Below are positions 1-13,417 of a stretch of DNA of 64,000 nt, piece after piece. The number at the start of each line of letters is the position of its first letter. Positions within the stretch are counted from its first letter, which is position 1. Source of the stretch: Dirofilaria immitis. Its lineage: Eukaryota; Nematoda; Chromadorea; Rhabditida; Onchocercidae. A program made the position numbers and the translations under genes. The notes under the pieces were generated by a model. That model saw nothing but the letters and a program-made list of their open reading frames with translations, did not search any database and had not been told where the DNA came from. The DNA lies in contig JAKNDB010000068.1 of the NCBI GenBank assembly GCA_024305405.1, forward strand, positions 704,501 through 768,500. The letters run 5' to 3'.

Positions 1-1301
1 TCCCGAATCACAAACCTGATATTTCAGCAGAAACCAATGTCCACTGTGAAATTGTTTGTCTTAGTCTCACTACGAAATGCTAAACATCTCATTTAAGTTA
101 TAAAATGCTTCAATTTCAAATTTAGAATCCGGATTCTTTCTAAATCGATCTATTATTTTAAATCAGTATATTGTATGCATTGTATGAAAATTTGGTATGT
201 AAAATATATTGTATGAAAATTTGGTATGTAAAATAAATGCTTATCTGAAGAGTTACGAAAATTTTCCAAAAATGAAACCAATAATTACAATATATTATAC
301 GCATAAGTTTTGAATTGTAAGCATTATAAAAACTCAATGATTGCTGTTGGATGTTTCGTTGGCAATAACATCAACATTTCATTAAAACTTGTATTCCAAT
401 CAAACAATAAAAATAAAAATACAAAATATGACAGAATATGTGAGTAGAAAAATATATTTCCAATCGGTTAAATTATAAAGAATTTTTTTTTATTAAAAAG
501 TTCATTCCCAGTTCGATAAAATAAATTATTTAAATTTTACGACACGATATCATAAAATAAATTTGATTAAAAATTTTAATAAGTGGAAACGATAACTTAA
601 AGATGCTGCTTTCTCTTTCTAAATGATTTTCTCTAACTTTCTTTTTCATAAATTAAATAATTGTTAGTATTGTCATTTTCTTTTTATTTTCAACTTTCAT
701 ATTTGTTGTGGCATTTATATATCATTAATTTAATGTCACAAATAAATGCCGGAAAAAATTCATCTGTAATTTTAACAATTATTATTTAAAAAATTTCCTT
801 TCTTGAAAATATAATTTATTTTACATGGCCGGAGGTGAAAACGTGAAAGAAATTATAAACTTTTAGATAAGATATATTTATCTGATTTTTCCTTATTTCT
901 TTTTATTTTTGTCTAAATGTTTTAAGCGAAATAAGTTGAATAAAAATGAGCAGAATGAAATTTCTCAAGTGTAATTCTTTAATTAAAAATTAGAAATAAA
1001 AAGATTCTTGTTTTTCCAGAATTCATCAATTTAAATAGGATTGGGAATTTAAAATATTTTGCCATTAATTTGCTTATTAGATTGTTTAAAAAAAAAAAAG
1101 AAAAGATTTGAAAAGATTTTAAAAAATTTAAGCATTTAAATCAAAAAAAAAAAATCTTAGATATTGGAAATTATCAAAATAAATTCATTATCAGATTTAT
1201 CATTTAGGTATAAAAACTAATACTTTTCTTTTAATTTCATTTGTATCATGAAATAATTCATTCATTATTAAAATACAAACAATACAGTATGATAAAATAT
1301 A
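1..1301. other. AT-rich non-coding stretch
   Basis: I see no convincing exon on either strand: all frames are broken by stops and composition is dominated by A and T runs. It lies downstream of the stop codon of the minus-strand membrane-protein gene, so it should contain that gene's 3' UTR at its right edge. A short tandem duplication at 181-238 is the only other structure noted. Confidence 0.5.
181..238. repeat. Two tandem 29-bp units
   Basis: The unit begins TGTATGAAAATTTGGTATGT and is present at 181-209 and 210-238 with only terminal differences. It is non-coding. Confidence 0.85.
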
Positions 1302-3660
1302 TTATTTTAAACTATAATGTATATGAGTGAACATTTCTTCAACCAAACTACGTAGAAGAAATTGTAGAAACAATGTGATAGTACTTAAAATAATTAAAAC
1401 ACTGTAATAGGTAATCGATGGAGAGCTCCAGTCGGTAAATGTTTGTATCATACATAATGGGAAATACATCACTTCGAAAAAACTGATTAATGCCATAAGA
1501 AGCTGAAATGATTATTTTGAATTAATTCATGTGATATTATAATTTTTGTGCAGCAAAAAATTGTGAAAAATTGAAGTTGAAATGTCATATCATATATCGA
1601 TAAGTTATCACTTCTTAGCAAAAATTTATGCAAATTATAAAGAAATATATTTTGATAAAAAGAAAATATAACTAAAACTAATGATATCTAGAAAGAATTT
1701 TTTATTACATCGATGAATTGTTTCGTAAAAAATGTAAATATTTTACAACATTAAATTAATATATAAATATGATATCAGGGCTAATTAAATTAAATACAAT
1801 CTAAATAAATAATTAATTAATATGCTATTCAAAATCATGTTACATTTGGCGCTTATTAATTTATAATTTCATAATTAAGTTTGACAGATTTTTGCAATAA
1901 AATAATTCCGTAGTTGAAATTATACCGTAATATTCGAGATTAGCTGAAAATTTTAAATTTCGAAATCTTTTCCATATCTGAATTTTGCATCAAATCATTG
2001 GAATTTCTGGATTTAATTTAACTGATGAACAATGAATTTAAACTCTCGTTGCGAGTTAGAATTCTATTGCTCAAAAATTTAAAATTGAAACATCTGGCAA
2101 TAATGAATTTTCCACAATTTATCTTTTATATCCTTTTTATGTTTTTTAAATCCTTTCATTGCTCCAGATTACCATTTATTTTTTATTAGTAAATATTTCC
2201 CTATTAATATTAAATCTTATCAAAAATTGTTCCACAACTTGTTTACTATTCACTATAATAGAATTCGCAAATTTTAAATTAAATCTTTTATAAATTTTTG
2301 AGAAATTTCAATTTCAATATTAACGATCAATATTGTTTGTCATTTTCATGTTAACAAAAAGTATAACTTTAAAATGATGTATTGATTATTCGTAATTCTT
2401 TTACTATGGTTTTTAAATGAATTAAATAACATTAAACTAGATTTTTTCTTCTTTTACATTAAAAATTTATCTTAAAAAAATTAAAACTCGTTAACGTTAA
2501 ATTATAAAATTTAAGGCTGTAAAAATGTTGAAAATATTATTGAATTAGCGCCTTCTGAGCAGAATATACGAAGAGAACATAATATTGAATATGAATGAGT
2601 ACATTTATTATAACGAGTAAATAAATCATGAATATTGATGAATAGGCATTATTGATTATAATACATATGCTCATAATATTTTATTTGCCAAAATTATGCA
2701 ACAAAACGAAAAAAAAAAAAAAAAAAAAAAAAAGAAAAACCTACAATACTTAATAAATATCCATGAAGAAATGTATCGTACACTAAGCCAAATATTCGTT
2801 TCCAAATACGAATAAATATGAATAGGACAGCAACGGAACAGCAAAACAGTGATAGACAGATGAGAATTGAAATAACTATTGTATTCGGAAGATAAATATA
2901 CATAAATAAACTGAAATATAATATACTATGGTGATTTTGTTAAAAATTTAGAAATTTTTACTTTTTAAAATTTAATTATACCTTGTTGCTAAAATTGTGA
3001 AAACTAGAAAATTGATTATTCCTCTGATTCTTAACTAATTAATATTGTTGGCATATGTTCTATATGTGCAGATTTACCGTGCATTATTTTAAATATAATC
3101 TAAAATTATTCGTCCATTCTGTCAATAACCTCTAAAAAGAGCTCCACACCGACACGCTAATAAACAAAAGCGCTTTTTCTCATAGTCGTAGAACTGTATC
3201 ACCATGATGAAAGAGGGATCCTGAGCATCAAAAGCCTTTACAAAGGATGTGCATGTTTCAGCGAAGCGGTTGAACAACCGTATCGGGTGTTATTTAATCT
3301 CCTTTTTCTCTGAGTTATACTGTTGTTGTTGAGACTGTCTGATTGATATCATTGAATTTGTGTTATTAATCTTGTAATTGTTGCGCTCGTTGATATTTTA
3401 TCAAATTTATCATAATAATGGTTTAATTATCCAAATTTGAGATGCTATTATTGAAAGACAAAAAGAATCATCGGTTTTTGTCTAGTTAAAAAAGATGGCG
3501 ACATAACTGAGTGATATTGAACTAACCTGGATGATAACGTTAGAGCAATTTGCGCAAAGGTGCAAAGAATGGTTGCGGTACGTAAAGTTAAACCCCACAT
3601 TACAAAAATGTCATTGCTGTTGTCATTTATAGTGCTATACGGTAACGAATACTCAGTCAT
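1302..3660 (-). CDS. Four-pass membrane protein, three exons, about 166 aa
   Basis: Exons on the minus strand are 3660-3527, 2910-2745 and 1502-1302. Exon 1 starts at an ATG two bases after a TTTTCAG acceptor (3663-3669), which could be a trans-splice site or the join to an earlier exon. The donor at 3526 reads GTTAGT; exon 2 opens after ATTTCAG and ends at a GTAGGT donor; exon 3 opens after ATTTCAG and ends in TAA at 1302-1304. Phases agree at both joins (2, then 0). The conceptual protein has four hydrophobic segments, at about residues 18-42, 53-76, 94-118 and 132-152, with short polar loops and no signal peptide; the N-terminus has the polar stretch TINDNSND. I do not recognise the family. 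Intron 2 begins with a 25-bp T run on the coding strand. A real gene is likely because the frame stays open across three independent exons; further 5' exons cannot be excluded. Confidence 0.6.
3420..3441 (+). other. SL1 spliced-leader-like 22-mer
   Basis: This 22-nt stretch matches the nematode SL1 leader at 20 of 22 positions; the two differences are C to T at leader position 11 and G to A at position 16. It lies in intron 1 of the membrane-protein gene, on the opposite strand. It is not followed by the GTAAAC donor of a real SL RNA gene, but directly by an ATG opening a 15-codon ORF. It could be a leader relic carried by a retro-inserted trans-spliced mRNA, or chance. Confidence 0.4.
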
Positions 3661-5032
3661 ACCTGAAAATATAGCCAAAAAAAAAGTAAAAGTTGATTGA
3701 AATTGTAATTGAAATTCAATTTGAAGTTTACTTCGAATTCAAGTTTCCATCCAATTAAAATTTCTTATAATGAACAATAACTATTAGCTTCTTTCATTAA
3801 AATAATTATTGATTATGATCAGTTTTATTATCGCAGTGTTTTAGATACTCCATAGATGATTTAAAACGCTGAAATGTAACAATTATCCTCTTTTTCCATT
3901 TAACTTTCTAAATTTTTCCAAATTAAATTTATCTTATTAATTATCATTACTGTCCCAACTTTCTCCAAATATATCAATGCTGAAGAATTTATTAAATTTG
4001 AATAATTTGGTTAAAATTTTAATGATGTATTTAGAAATTCTACGAATGATAAGTTTGAAAAAATGCTGAATTTTGCAAAAAAAAAAAAGGAAAAAGTGAA
4101 ATTGTTATGAAACTTTACATTCATACATATATATATACATAATGATATGTGTTACGGTGAAGGACAAAATTATCATATATTTCCATATGAAAAACTAATG
4201 CAACTAATTATTCCACTGAAGCGTATAAAAGAAAAAAAAGATCTTTAGAGCGCTGTTTTCTATTTTTAAAAAAAAATTTAAATGAATAAGAAAGAAGAAC
4301 TTTTTGAATAATTTATTAAAAAAAGGATGATAAGAAAAAGGGAAAAAATGCAATATCTTTTTTCTCATACTTCATTTACATTTACTTTTTCTTATTTAAC
4401 AGATAATAAAAACTTTGAATATTCCTTTTTTCGTTTTTCTTTTCATCAAGATGAAAACATTACTAAAATATATAAGCATAAAGAATATAGTCAGGTAGGA
4501 TTTAATGACTTGAAAAGTTTTGTGATAATTATTGAGCTCATTGTAATTTTACAAATATACTGAAACAAATAAATGATAAATTGAATAATGAAATTTGCAA
4601 CATTTGTTTAAATATTTGCAGTGTTATTATAGCATTAAATTGAATAAAATGATCGAAATTTGTTTCATTTTAATTAAGTCGAAGTCGTAAATTTGTTTCA
4701 TTTTCATTTTTATCCTAACTATTGCCAAAAATTTGCAATTTCTTTTGAGAAAAATCAAAGTTGCAGGAAATGAAGCAAAAAAATGAAAAAAAGAAGGAAA
4801 AATCAATTGAAATAAAGCATATTTGAATTTTGTCAATGAAATGTTGACATCTCTTTTTGCCATATAACATTTCCACTTTTCGATTGAAATCTGAAAAAAC
4901 GGAAGACATATATTTTAAAACTATATTTTTACCTATCGTAGCTTTATCTTTTTTCGGATAATTTTTCATTTCAAAAAAAAAAACGAGAATTATGTTTTTA
5001 AAATTTCAGAATTTGGAAATTCTAGAGATTGT

Positions 5033-5871
5033 ATTTCCTCATTAAATTGTAAATTTATAAACTGAAAAGATCCTAATTATCATTAATTTTCTAGAAATGA
5101 ATTCGTGCAAGCCTACGACTTAACTAAATAGATCATTTATTTCTATAGCAAATAAGATATCTAATAAAATTTAGAAACTTTTTCAAAAAAAAGACGGTAA
5201 AAAAGTAGATTTCATTAGATTTCATATTATAAAAATAGATTTCATATTATTAAATAGATTTAAAATATCTTTATAGCTTGTAATTCAATAATACGTCGTA
5301 TATGTACATATATTTCTGTTAAAAAATACCAGCTAATAAATAAACTAACTTTTGAAACATTTTACGAATAAAGGATAAAGTAAAGTAGGTGGCAAATAAA
5401 TTTAATCCAATCTATGAAATGAAAAACGATAGAGAAAGAGAGAGAAGGAAAGAGTGGCGATAGTTAAATTGTCGAGAAAAATTCAGTTTGACATGAGAGT
5501 ATAAGTTCAAATTGAACAATTTGCATATCTCAGTAGAACAGATCCTCTTTCGACACTCAATGAATAATAATATCAAAAAATGGAAAATTCAGTGGATGTT
5601 CGTTCGTTTACATTTATATCAGCAAATCTTTTCATACTTTTTATTTCTTATTTCCTCATTAACTTGAAGCATTTTTATTTCTTATTTCCTCATTAAATTG
5701 TAAATTTATAACTGATAAGATCCTAATTATCACTAATTTTCTAGGAATGAATTCATGCAAGCTTACGATTTAACTAATAGATCATTTATTTCCATAGCAA
5801 ATAAGATATCTAATAAAATTTAGAAACTTTTTCAAAAAAAAGACGATAAAAAGAAAAATAGATTTCATTAG
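5033..5871. repeat. Direct duplication of about 187 bp (5033-5219 and 5684-5871)
   Basis: Both copies start ATTTCCTCATTAAATTGTAA and end with ATTTCATTAG, with scattered substitutions and indels and a spacer of about 465 bp. Just before the second copy a shorter motif, TTTTTATTTCTTATTTCCTC, is itself repeated (about 5637-5690). The duplication is non-coding. Confidence 0.8.
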
Positions 5872-8800
5872 AGTGATAAAATTTACAATTTACAGTTATT
5901 CATTTTTATTTAGCAAATCTTTCAATAAAAATTAATATTAGAAAAGAAAAAAAGGAGTGAAAATAAAAAAAAAAATTTACCAAATTGTTAGTTTTCAAAT
6001 AATAATTAAGAGAAGTGCATATGTTTGTTTCATTTCCTTTTTCATTATTACTGTATAAAAGAATAATTAAAATTAAGAATTGATTGAATCATAAATTTTG
6101 CCAAAATATTACTAGAAGATAACAAAAAATCAGACATGAAATGATTATTTTCAAACTTTTTCCATAATTTTAATAATTTAAGGGAATAATATTTATTTCT
6201 AATGAATTTACTAAAGATATCAAGTTGATGTTTCATAATCTGATCAGAATAATCAATAAACAAAATGCAATGAAATACAACAAGTATTCTAGATTATCAT
6301 GAATATTTTGCGTTATCTGAAAGCTCATTCATCTTTCCAATATCCTATTTTACCATCATTCCAAAACATTGAAAAAACTATTTGTTGAATTGATTGAAAA
6401 AAAGTTGCAAAAGTTTGAATCAATAATTTTATCTACTTCCTCTATCATTCGTTGAAAAAAATTTTTTTTCAAAAAGTAGCAAACATTAGCATCTCTTTCA
6501 TTTTTTAAAGCTTTCAAAATAGCATGGAAATACTTAATCATAATCCAAACTTTTAAAACTTTTCACGCTATATATAGCTTTGCACTTGCTATTTCATTAA
6601 TTTTTTTTCTTGAGAAGTTATAAAATGGTAAAAAATAAAGATTTTCCACTTTTTTTCCACTATAATAGCTTGTTTTAGAATGTTTTAAGAAAAAAAAGCA
6701 AAATATATAAAATTAAATATTTCAATGAGAAAAATTAAATAAAAAAAGTGATAAAAATTTTTGATAATTAAAAAAAATTATAATATTTATTCTCTAAGAA
6801 TAAATCATAATTTATTTTTGATTTGAAAAATTTAATTGTCTTCTTCAACGAATTTTATATGGGTAACATAATTACAACATATCATTTGACTACAAAAAAG
6901 ATGCGGACAAAAAAATTTATTTTAAAAATTAAAACTTTATTGATAATAATTTCAATTAAATGAAACATAATTTCTATCTAAATAAATCTGCGAAATTTGC
7001 TAATTTTTTACTAATTTGGATAATTTTAAATAAGAATGAAAATAGTAGAATTATGCAGGATATATTTATTTGTTGATATAAGATTCATTTCCAAAATATA
7101 TGTATTTCAGTTTTTTTTTAAGAAATTCTTTTCATCAAAAATTGAAATGCATCGAGAATGACGATCTGTCACTAGCAGCAATGTTACTAAAATTCTCATT
7201 TAAAATCGATTTGTTAGTGTAAAATTTGGGTAATTTCAAAAAATTATCCTTTTTAATAAACAATATTTGATAAAAAGATTTTGTTATCACTATTATAAAT
7301 TTCGACTATAAGTTTTGAAGTAAAGTAATGATTAAGAATAAAAACATAGCGATAAAATAAAGAAAGAAGAAAGATATATGATAATATTTCTTAATGTAAA
7401 AATATATCATTGAGAAATCGTAATCATTTATTATTTACTAGAAATCGTATATTATTACATTATCCTCTGAAATGCAGTAATTTTGCTTTAAACTAATTTT
7501 CCTCAATTTTTTTATTACAGTATCATCTATTGAAGATGTATGATCAGCTAAAGAAGTAAATAAATTCCTTAAGTTATAAAATTCAACACAAAAGCGATTC
7601 GTTCAAATTCCTCATCACAAATTATCTTCTTTTATTAGTTTAAAAATGGAATTCTCAAATTTCGTATCTTCTGAAATATGATCGAATATGAAAAACTATT
7701 CTAAATTTCTTAAATAATAAATGATTGAATAAATAATTTTCAATTAGACATTAGGATGAAGAAGATATCATCAAAAAATGAATTCATTACAGATAGGTGA
7801 ATAATTTTTGAATAATGGTTAATTTTCAAAAATAGCTCAATAGGAAAATGTTATGACTTTTAAGATCAATTATTAACTAGTAAAATTATTCATTTAGCTC
7901 TCGAAATTCATCCTCGGAAATAATGTCTTTATCAGTTAAACATTGGAATGAATAGTAGAATTAATTAATTTTGAAAAAATATATTCCATAATTGTAAAAT
8001 ATAAATTAACTGATATTTTATCATACATTTAAACACTTAGCATTGCTTACATTTATTGGATGGTTGATTTACTAGTCTATCATTCACACGTATCATTAAC
8101 ACACCTCTTTTAATCAATCAAGTTTGCAATGATTGATAAGCTATCATAAGAATTTTACAACCCTATAAAATAGGAAAACAAAAAATAAATCACAATTATT
8201 GTTAAAATGATATCAATTATCACTCTAACAGTTTATGCAATTATCAACATTACGATTATTATGAATTATTTTTATTATCATCATCGTTGCTATTGCTGAA
8301 TATTACGATCATTTACTGTTACGATGATCAATATCTGATGCCATAGTCATTAAAAGTTAAATGATAAGAAATTTTAAAAACTAAAACTTAAAATAACAAT
8401 GTTTTAGCGAAATCATTTAATTAATCTTAAGCTGTAATACTGATGATGTAACAAGCATAATGCTTCAAGGAAGAAAAAGAGCTAAATTTTTTTCATTGCT
8501 TTAAAAATTGCTTATCAATAAGATTTTTGATATTTTGAATTATTTACTGCTAATATTTTAACAAGCTCTAATTGTTACATCGATTAGATGAAATTCTCGC
8601 AAATATATCGTTCTATCAGTTTGTGTAACATCACAATCAGTTCATATCAATAATATCATAGAATTAACTAATCTCAAATTTTTAAAAATGGTTAAAATTA
8701 AAATTACATGAGCATTACGATCTTCGCAGAAAATATTGACTAATACTACTCCAATGATACAATAACATTTTTTCTAATTCAAAAAAGAAAAAAAGATGTA

Positions 8801-10921
8801 GATTAATTAATTATTTAAAAAAAAAAAAAAAAAAACAAAACGACAAATTAACCATAAATAATAAGAATAATCGAATAATTTAATTAAATTAATTAAGTTA
8901 ATTTATTGAGTAATAAATTAAGTAATTTAATTGAATTTTATTGTTAAATTTAATTTAATTATATAAACTCATAAATTTACAGAAAGCAATGTAATATATT
9001 TTTCATTTAAAAGAAAGAGAAAAAATTCATCTTGTTATTAATAATACTTTGTATATTTTAGAAATTTTCAATTTCATTCATATTTCCTTCATTAATTAAT
9101 TTAAATTAAAAAATTTGACACAATTTTTTTCTAAACATTTTTAAGTAATAAAATAATAAAAATTATTTTAAGATGAAAATTTGAAAATATATAAAAATGA
9201 CAGTGAAACGAATTTTTTCATTTTTCTTTTTTTTTTTTTTTTTTGGAATAACACAAAAATTTTATAATTTCGCTTAAAGAAATAAAAGAAAATCAAAAAG
9301 TTTGAAATAAAAACTTCGGCAAATGCATATATTGCATTGCATTTTTATAAGGCGGAATATTTGGCAATAGGAAAAGCTAACAAAATAAAACTTAAGAAGA
9401 GTAATGATCAACATGGGGATAAGTTTAATTCTTATTCGATGTATATTTATTACTTTCTCTTTGTTACGACATTTAAATCAGTCATAAATGGAAGAAAAGT
9501 TAAGTTATTAGATGTATAATTGCTAATGGGAAGGCTTATTTTTGGAGGAGGAAAAAAGAAATAAAAGTTGAATTGATGAAAAATATTTTGGCATATGATT
9601 AGTTTGATATTTAACGCCTAGCATTGTTGCATTGTTTGTTATTGAAATGACAAATGTTAGTGATAAGTATTTGTGAGATATTTAAACTAACAACCTTATC
9701 ATTCTCTTATTCTTTTTTTTTCCTTTTAATTTCTATAATTTATTAAAATAATTTAGTTAATTTTAGTTTCATTTCATAAAAACAATACAACGAATTAAAT
9801 GATAGAATGAAAAATAAAAGATAAAGAAAAGTTGGAAAATTATAGCTAAATTTATATATATATGAAATTTAATTAAAAATAAAATTTTTTAAAGATATGA
9901 TTTAGTCAAGTTTTTCTGATAATGAAATTATTTGATGATACTATTTTGAGCATTATTTGCAATGATAAATCTATCTAAAAGACATTTATCATATCAATGA
10001 TATGCATATATATATATATATATCATTATACTGCAAATATTAAATAAATATTTTCTTTTCCTAACAAAATATCAAATTTAAAACTTAAAATTTGATTGCT
10101 AATAAAATTTATTTTTGATAGGATATTAAAAGTTTATTTATTTAATCGTTTTTTTTTGAATTCAAGCAATGATAAATTAAGCGAAATTTTGACAACTTAT
10201 ATTTTGATACAATTTTTCTGATAAATTCTATTTTCAATAGATAAAATTTCTACAAAAATGCATCAGCTATAAAACGAAACATTGTTTTGCGAGCATAATT
10301 AAAAGTTAACTTGAATTCAATAATAATAATATAAATACATGATAATATGATATAAATAAGTATTATAATCAGTTTGATAATATTGAATTCAAAATGATTA
10401 ATCATATTTATAAAATGAATGATATTTTAATTTCCAAAAATATTCTTATAATTTTATTTAATCGCATTTGTTTTAAAAAAAAAAATGACATAAAAATCTA
10501 TTATTAAATTATTATCAAATTTATTCTATCACATGAATCATTTATCATATCAATGATGCATATATATATCATGGATTAATTAAAAATAATTAAATATGCT
10601 AATCATCCATTTCATATTTTAATAATTATTTGTTTGATTTCATCTCTTTTTTAATTGTTATTTCATAATTTTAGTTATAAATTAATTTTATATTTATAAT
10701 GATCCTTTTGGAAAGAACATTATTGTTAGAGAAATAAGTAAATGATTTGTTAATTGATAAAAATTATAGTGCAAAATAATCATTTATATCATATATTTTT
10801 TAGGCAGTTTTTCGGTAAGTAATTAAATCTAAATACAGGAAAAATAATTACTTCTTTTCCGATGACTTAATATAAATAGATGATATATCATTTTAAACAG
10901 TTATTTTCTATATTATCAAAT

Positions 10922-10923
<2 letters not shown>

Positions 10924-10972
<49 letters not shown>

Positions 10973-10982
10973 CACACACACA
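10924..10982. repeat. (CA)n microsatellite
   Basis: About 29 CA units with one G interruption near 10966. It is non-coding. Confidence 0.95.
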
Positions 10983-11510
10983 TACTTTCTATAATTCATG
11001 AGTTTTATATGATTAAAAATTAAATTAAATTTAGCATTAAAATTTAATTAAATTACTCTTATTCGATTATCCTTATTATTTATATTATTCAATATGCAAA
11101 ATATATTTTATTAAATGAACAAATAATTTCAATATTTTATATTTAATTTCAATTCAGATAATTAAATTCATATATGAGCAATTTAATTTTTCTATTAGCT
11201 GCATCTCATTTGTAATCAAATTTGTTTTGGAGATTTTTAATAATTTATTTCTAATTAACAAATTTTTCCGTAAAAAGATGCTGACTGCTCATCTCATTAA
11301 TAAATTATAACAGAATATGAGAACTGTATGTATAACTTACCGTAGTATTGATTTTATGTCAATATGATGCGACTTGACCTTTGTATGACCTGAGCAATAT
11401 TTCTGTATCATTAATATATATCATAGACAATGTTTCTTTTTACTTCTGCTATCTTTTTAACTGTCAATTACTCGGCTTGTTTTATGAGAATAACATCAGA
11501 AAACGTATCA

Positions 11511-11573
11511 GTCAGATGAACTTCTCGAGAATCATCCAAATGAATTTATTGCGAATCATTCGGATGAACTTTC
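11511..11573. repeat. 24-bp tandem repeat, about 2.6 units
   Basis: Units at 11511-11534, 11535-11558 and a partial third share the pattern GATGAACTT...GAATCAT. The repeat creates a repetitive M-N-x-x-R-I-I peptide in one frame; I consider that frame spurious. Confidence 0.6.
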
Positions 11574-12870
11574 AAAAAAACAATCAAAAAAACCTTTTCT
11601 GATTAAATCATAAGAAATTAAATTCAATCTGACCATACGCATTTCCGGAATCACTAATCAGTAATTTGCCTAAAACTTTTTTTTTGTCCATTTTTCCAAG
11701 CTTTTAAATTGTTTCAATGATATTTTTAGGCTAATTCTTGCCTTAACTAAACATTACATGTAAATTATGCATAATTTCTTTTATTTCAATTTAATTTTAT
11801 GCAATAAAAATTCGAAATAAAATTTATCGAAAAATTGTTGAGAGAAAAAAGAAAGGAAAATTATGAGTGAAAATTAAAAATTATCTGATATGAATTGCAA
11901 GTTGAAGAATGCGAATATTTAAATATTTCCTATTTGAAAAATAGGAAATATTACAGTAAAATATTTATCGCCAATTGTGTCCCATTTTTGTTTTTGATTT
12001 TTATCTATAATATACAAATGAGTGCTTAAAATTTTTAACAATTAAAATTGAAGATTTGATGCTGTATCGTTGATTATTAATTTGTTTTAAATTACAATTC
12101 AAATGTTACAGATCATATTTGATTTTTTTCATCAACAATTTGTATTGATCTATTCAGGTGGCCTATAAAACTTTGCTAAAATTATTTGAATATGCAAAAA
12201 TTGTAATTAAAATATTCATTTTAAAGAAAAGAACTGTTTTGATTAATTAAAATTAATTAATTATTAGCATAATGTGTAACGTATGAATAAAACAAATAAT
12301 TTCATATTTTTGTGAGAAATTTTTCGAATTTTATTTGGCACATCAATTTCACAGTTTTATAAAATTTCTCATTTTTCCGATTAAATTTACAAGAATTTAA
12401 TATTTGCAGTAAATAAGCATTAAATTGTAAGCAGATAGTATTTATCATTCATTCATAAGATAATATATGATGAAAGAAAACATTAAAAAATTTCCGCTAT
12501 AAAGCAAAAAATAATAGCAAAAAAAACCCAAAATGAAAATAATCAGTCTGATTAACATTTAAAATCAAATTTAATAAATTTTGGTAAAAATTCATCAATA
12601 AAAATTGATAAGAAAGAAATAGTTAGCAAATTTGCAATGGAAATTTTAGCACTAAAATTTTTATCAATCATTTAAAAATGCTGTAAATAAATGTTATCAG
12701 TAAATATATATATATCACTTTGATGAAGTCTAGAAACATCTCCATCAGTCAAGCTACAGTATGATGTATTCAGTAGAATTATTCATCAATATATGATTAA
12801 TATTAACACTAACAAGCCGATATTGTATGTATCATTTAATAATTGCATTTCGTTAACAATGTTATACTTT

Positions 12871-12913
12871 ATTAGATGCATACTGTATTTTTATTAGATG
12901 CATACTGTATTCT
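12871..12913. repeat. Two tandem units of about 21 bp
   Basis: The motif ATTAGATGCATACTGTATT occurs twice in tandem, starting at 12871 and 12893. Confidence 0.8.
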
Positions 12914-13417
12914 ATTGTATTATTCTACCATATCCTAGATTATTTCATTTACATTGCATTTCGCATAATTTATGCAGTTATATGCAAGAATTTCAAAAAA
13001 ATAATATTTTTTTAAAGAAAGCAAAGAGAAAAAATGGAACAATTAAATGAACTATGAAAGAATTCAAAAAAGTTAAAATTAATATATTTATGCAGATGGA
13101 CTAAATATTTTTTTTTTTAACAAAATATTCTTAACTAATGTTAGAGCATTTGAAATATATAAATCATTTTTGTTTGATTATTTAGATACACATTGTTTGC
13201 TTAACTATCCAAATCACTTTTGAAGCTATATGTTTTATTCAAATAATTATTTGAAAAGTTTATTTAGACTATTTTACTATTATTGATGAACTTATTATAA
13301 ATGGAGGAATTAGTTCATTTATTTTCTCAAACATAAAATCATTTAAAATATTTAGCATGTTTATGATCACTTTCATTTATGATAATGATAATACATTTGT
13401 TATTATCTTAAATATTT

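Larger units (their letters stand above)
3663..13417. other. Long AT-rich non-coding region
   Basis: About 9.7 kb between the membrane-protein gene and the last exon of the CH-domain gene. I see no supportable exon. ORFs of 60-84 codons here have low-complexity Phe/Ile/Lys/Asn content typical of random AT-rich frames. Contents noted: a duplicated segment (5033-5219 and 5684-5871), a (TA)n run near 10008, a CA microsatellite (10924-10982) and two small tandem repeats near 11.5 and 12.9 kb. Confidence 0.5.

Noticed and set aside
3121..3345. Slightly GC-richer stretch with ATGATGA and CTGA motifs, resembling snoRNA boxes
   Set aside because: Box spacing is wrong for a C/D snoRNA, and no terminal stem is visible.
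4327..6541. Several 60-84 codon frames
   Set aside because: Phe/Lys/Ile/Asn-rich low-complexity readings with no splice or start support; expected from AT-rich DNA.
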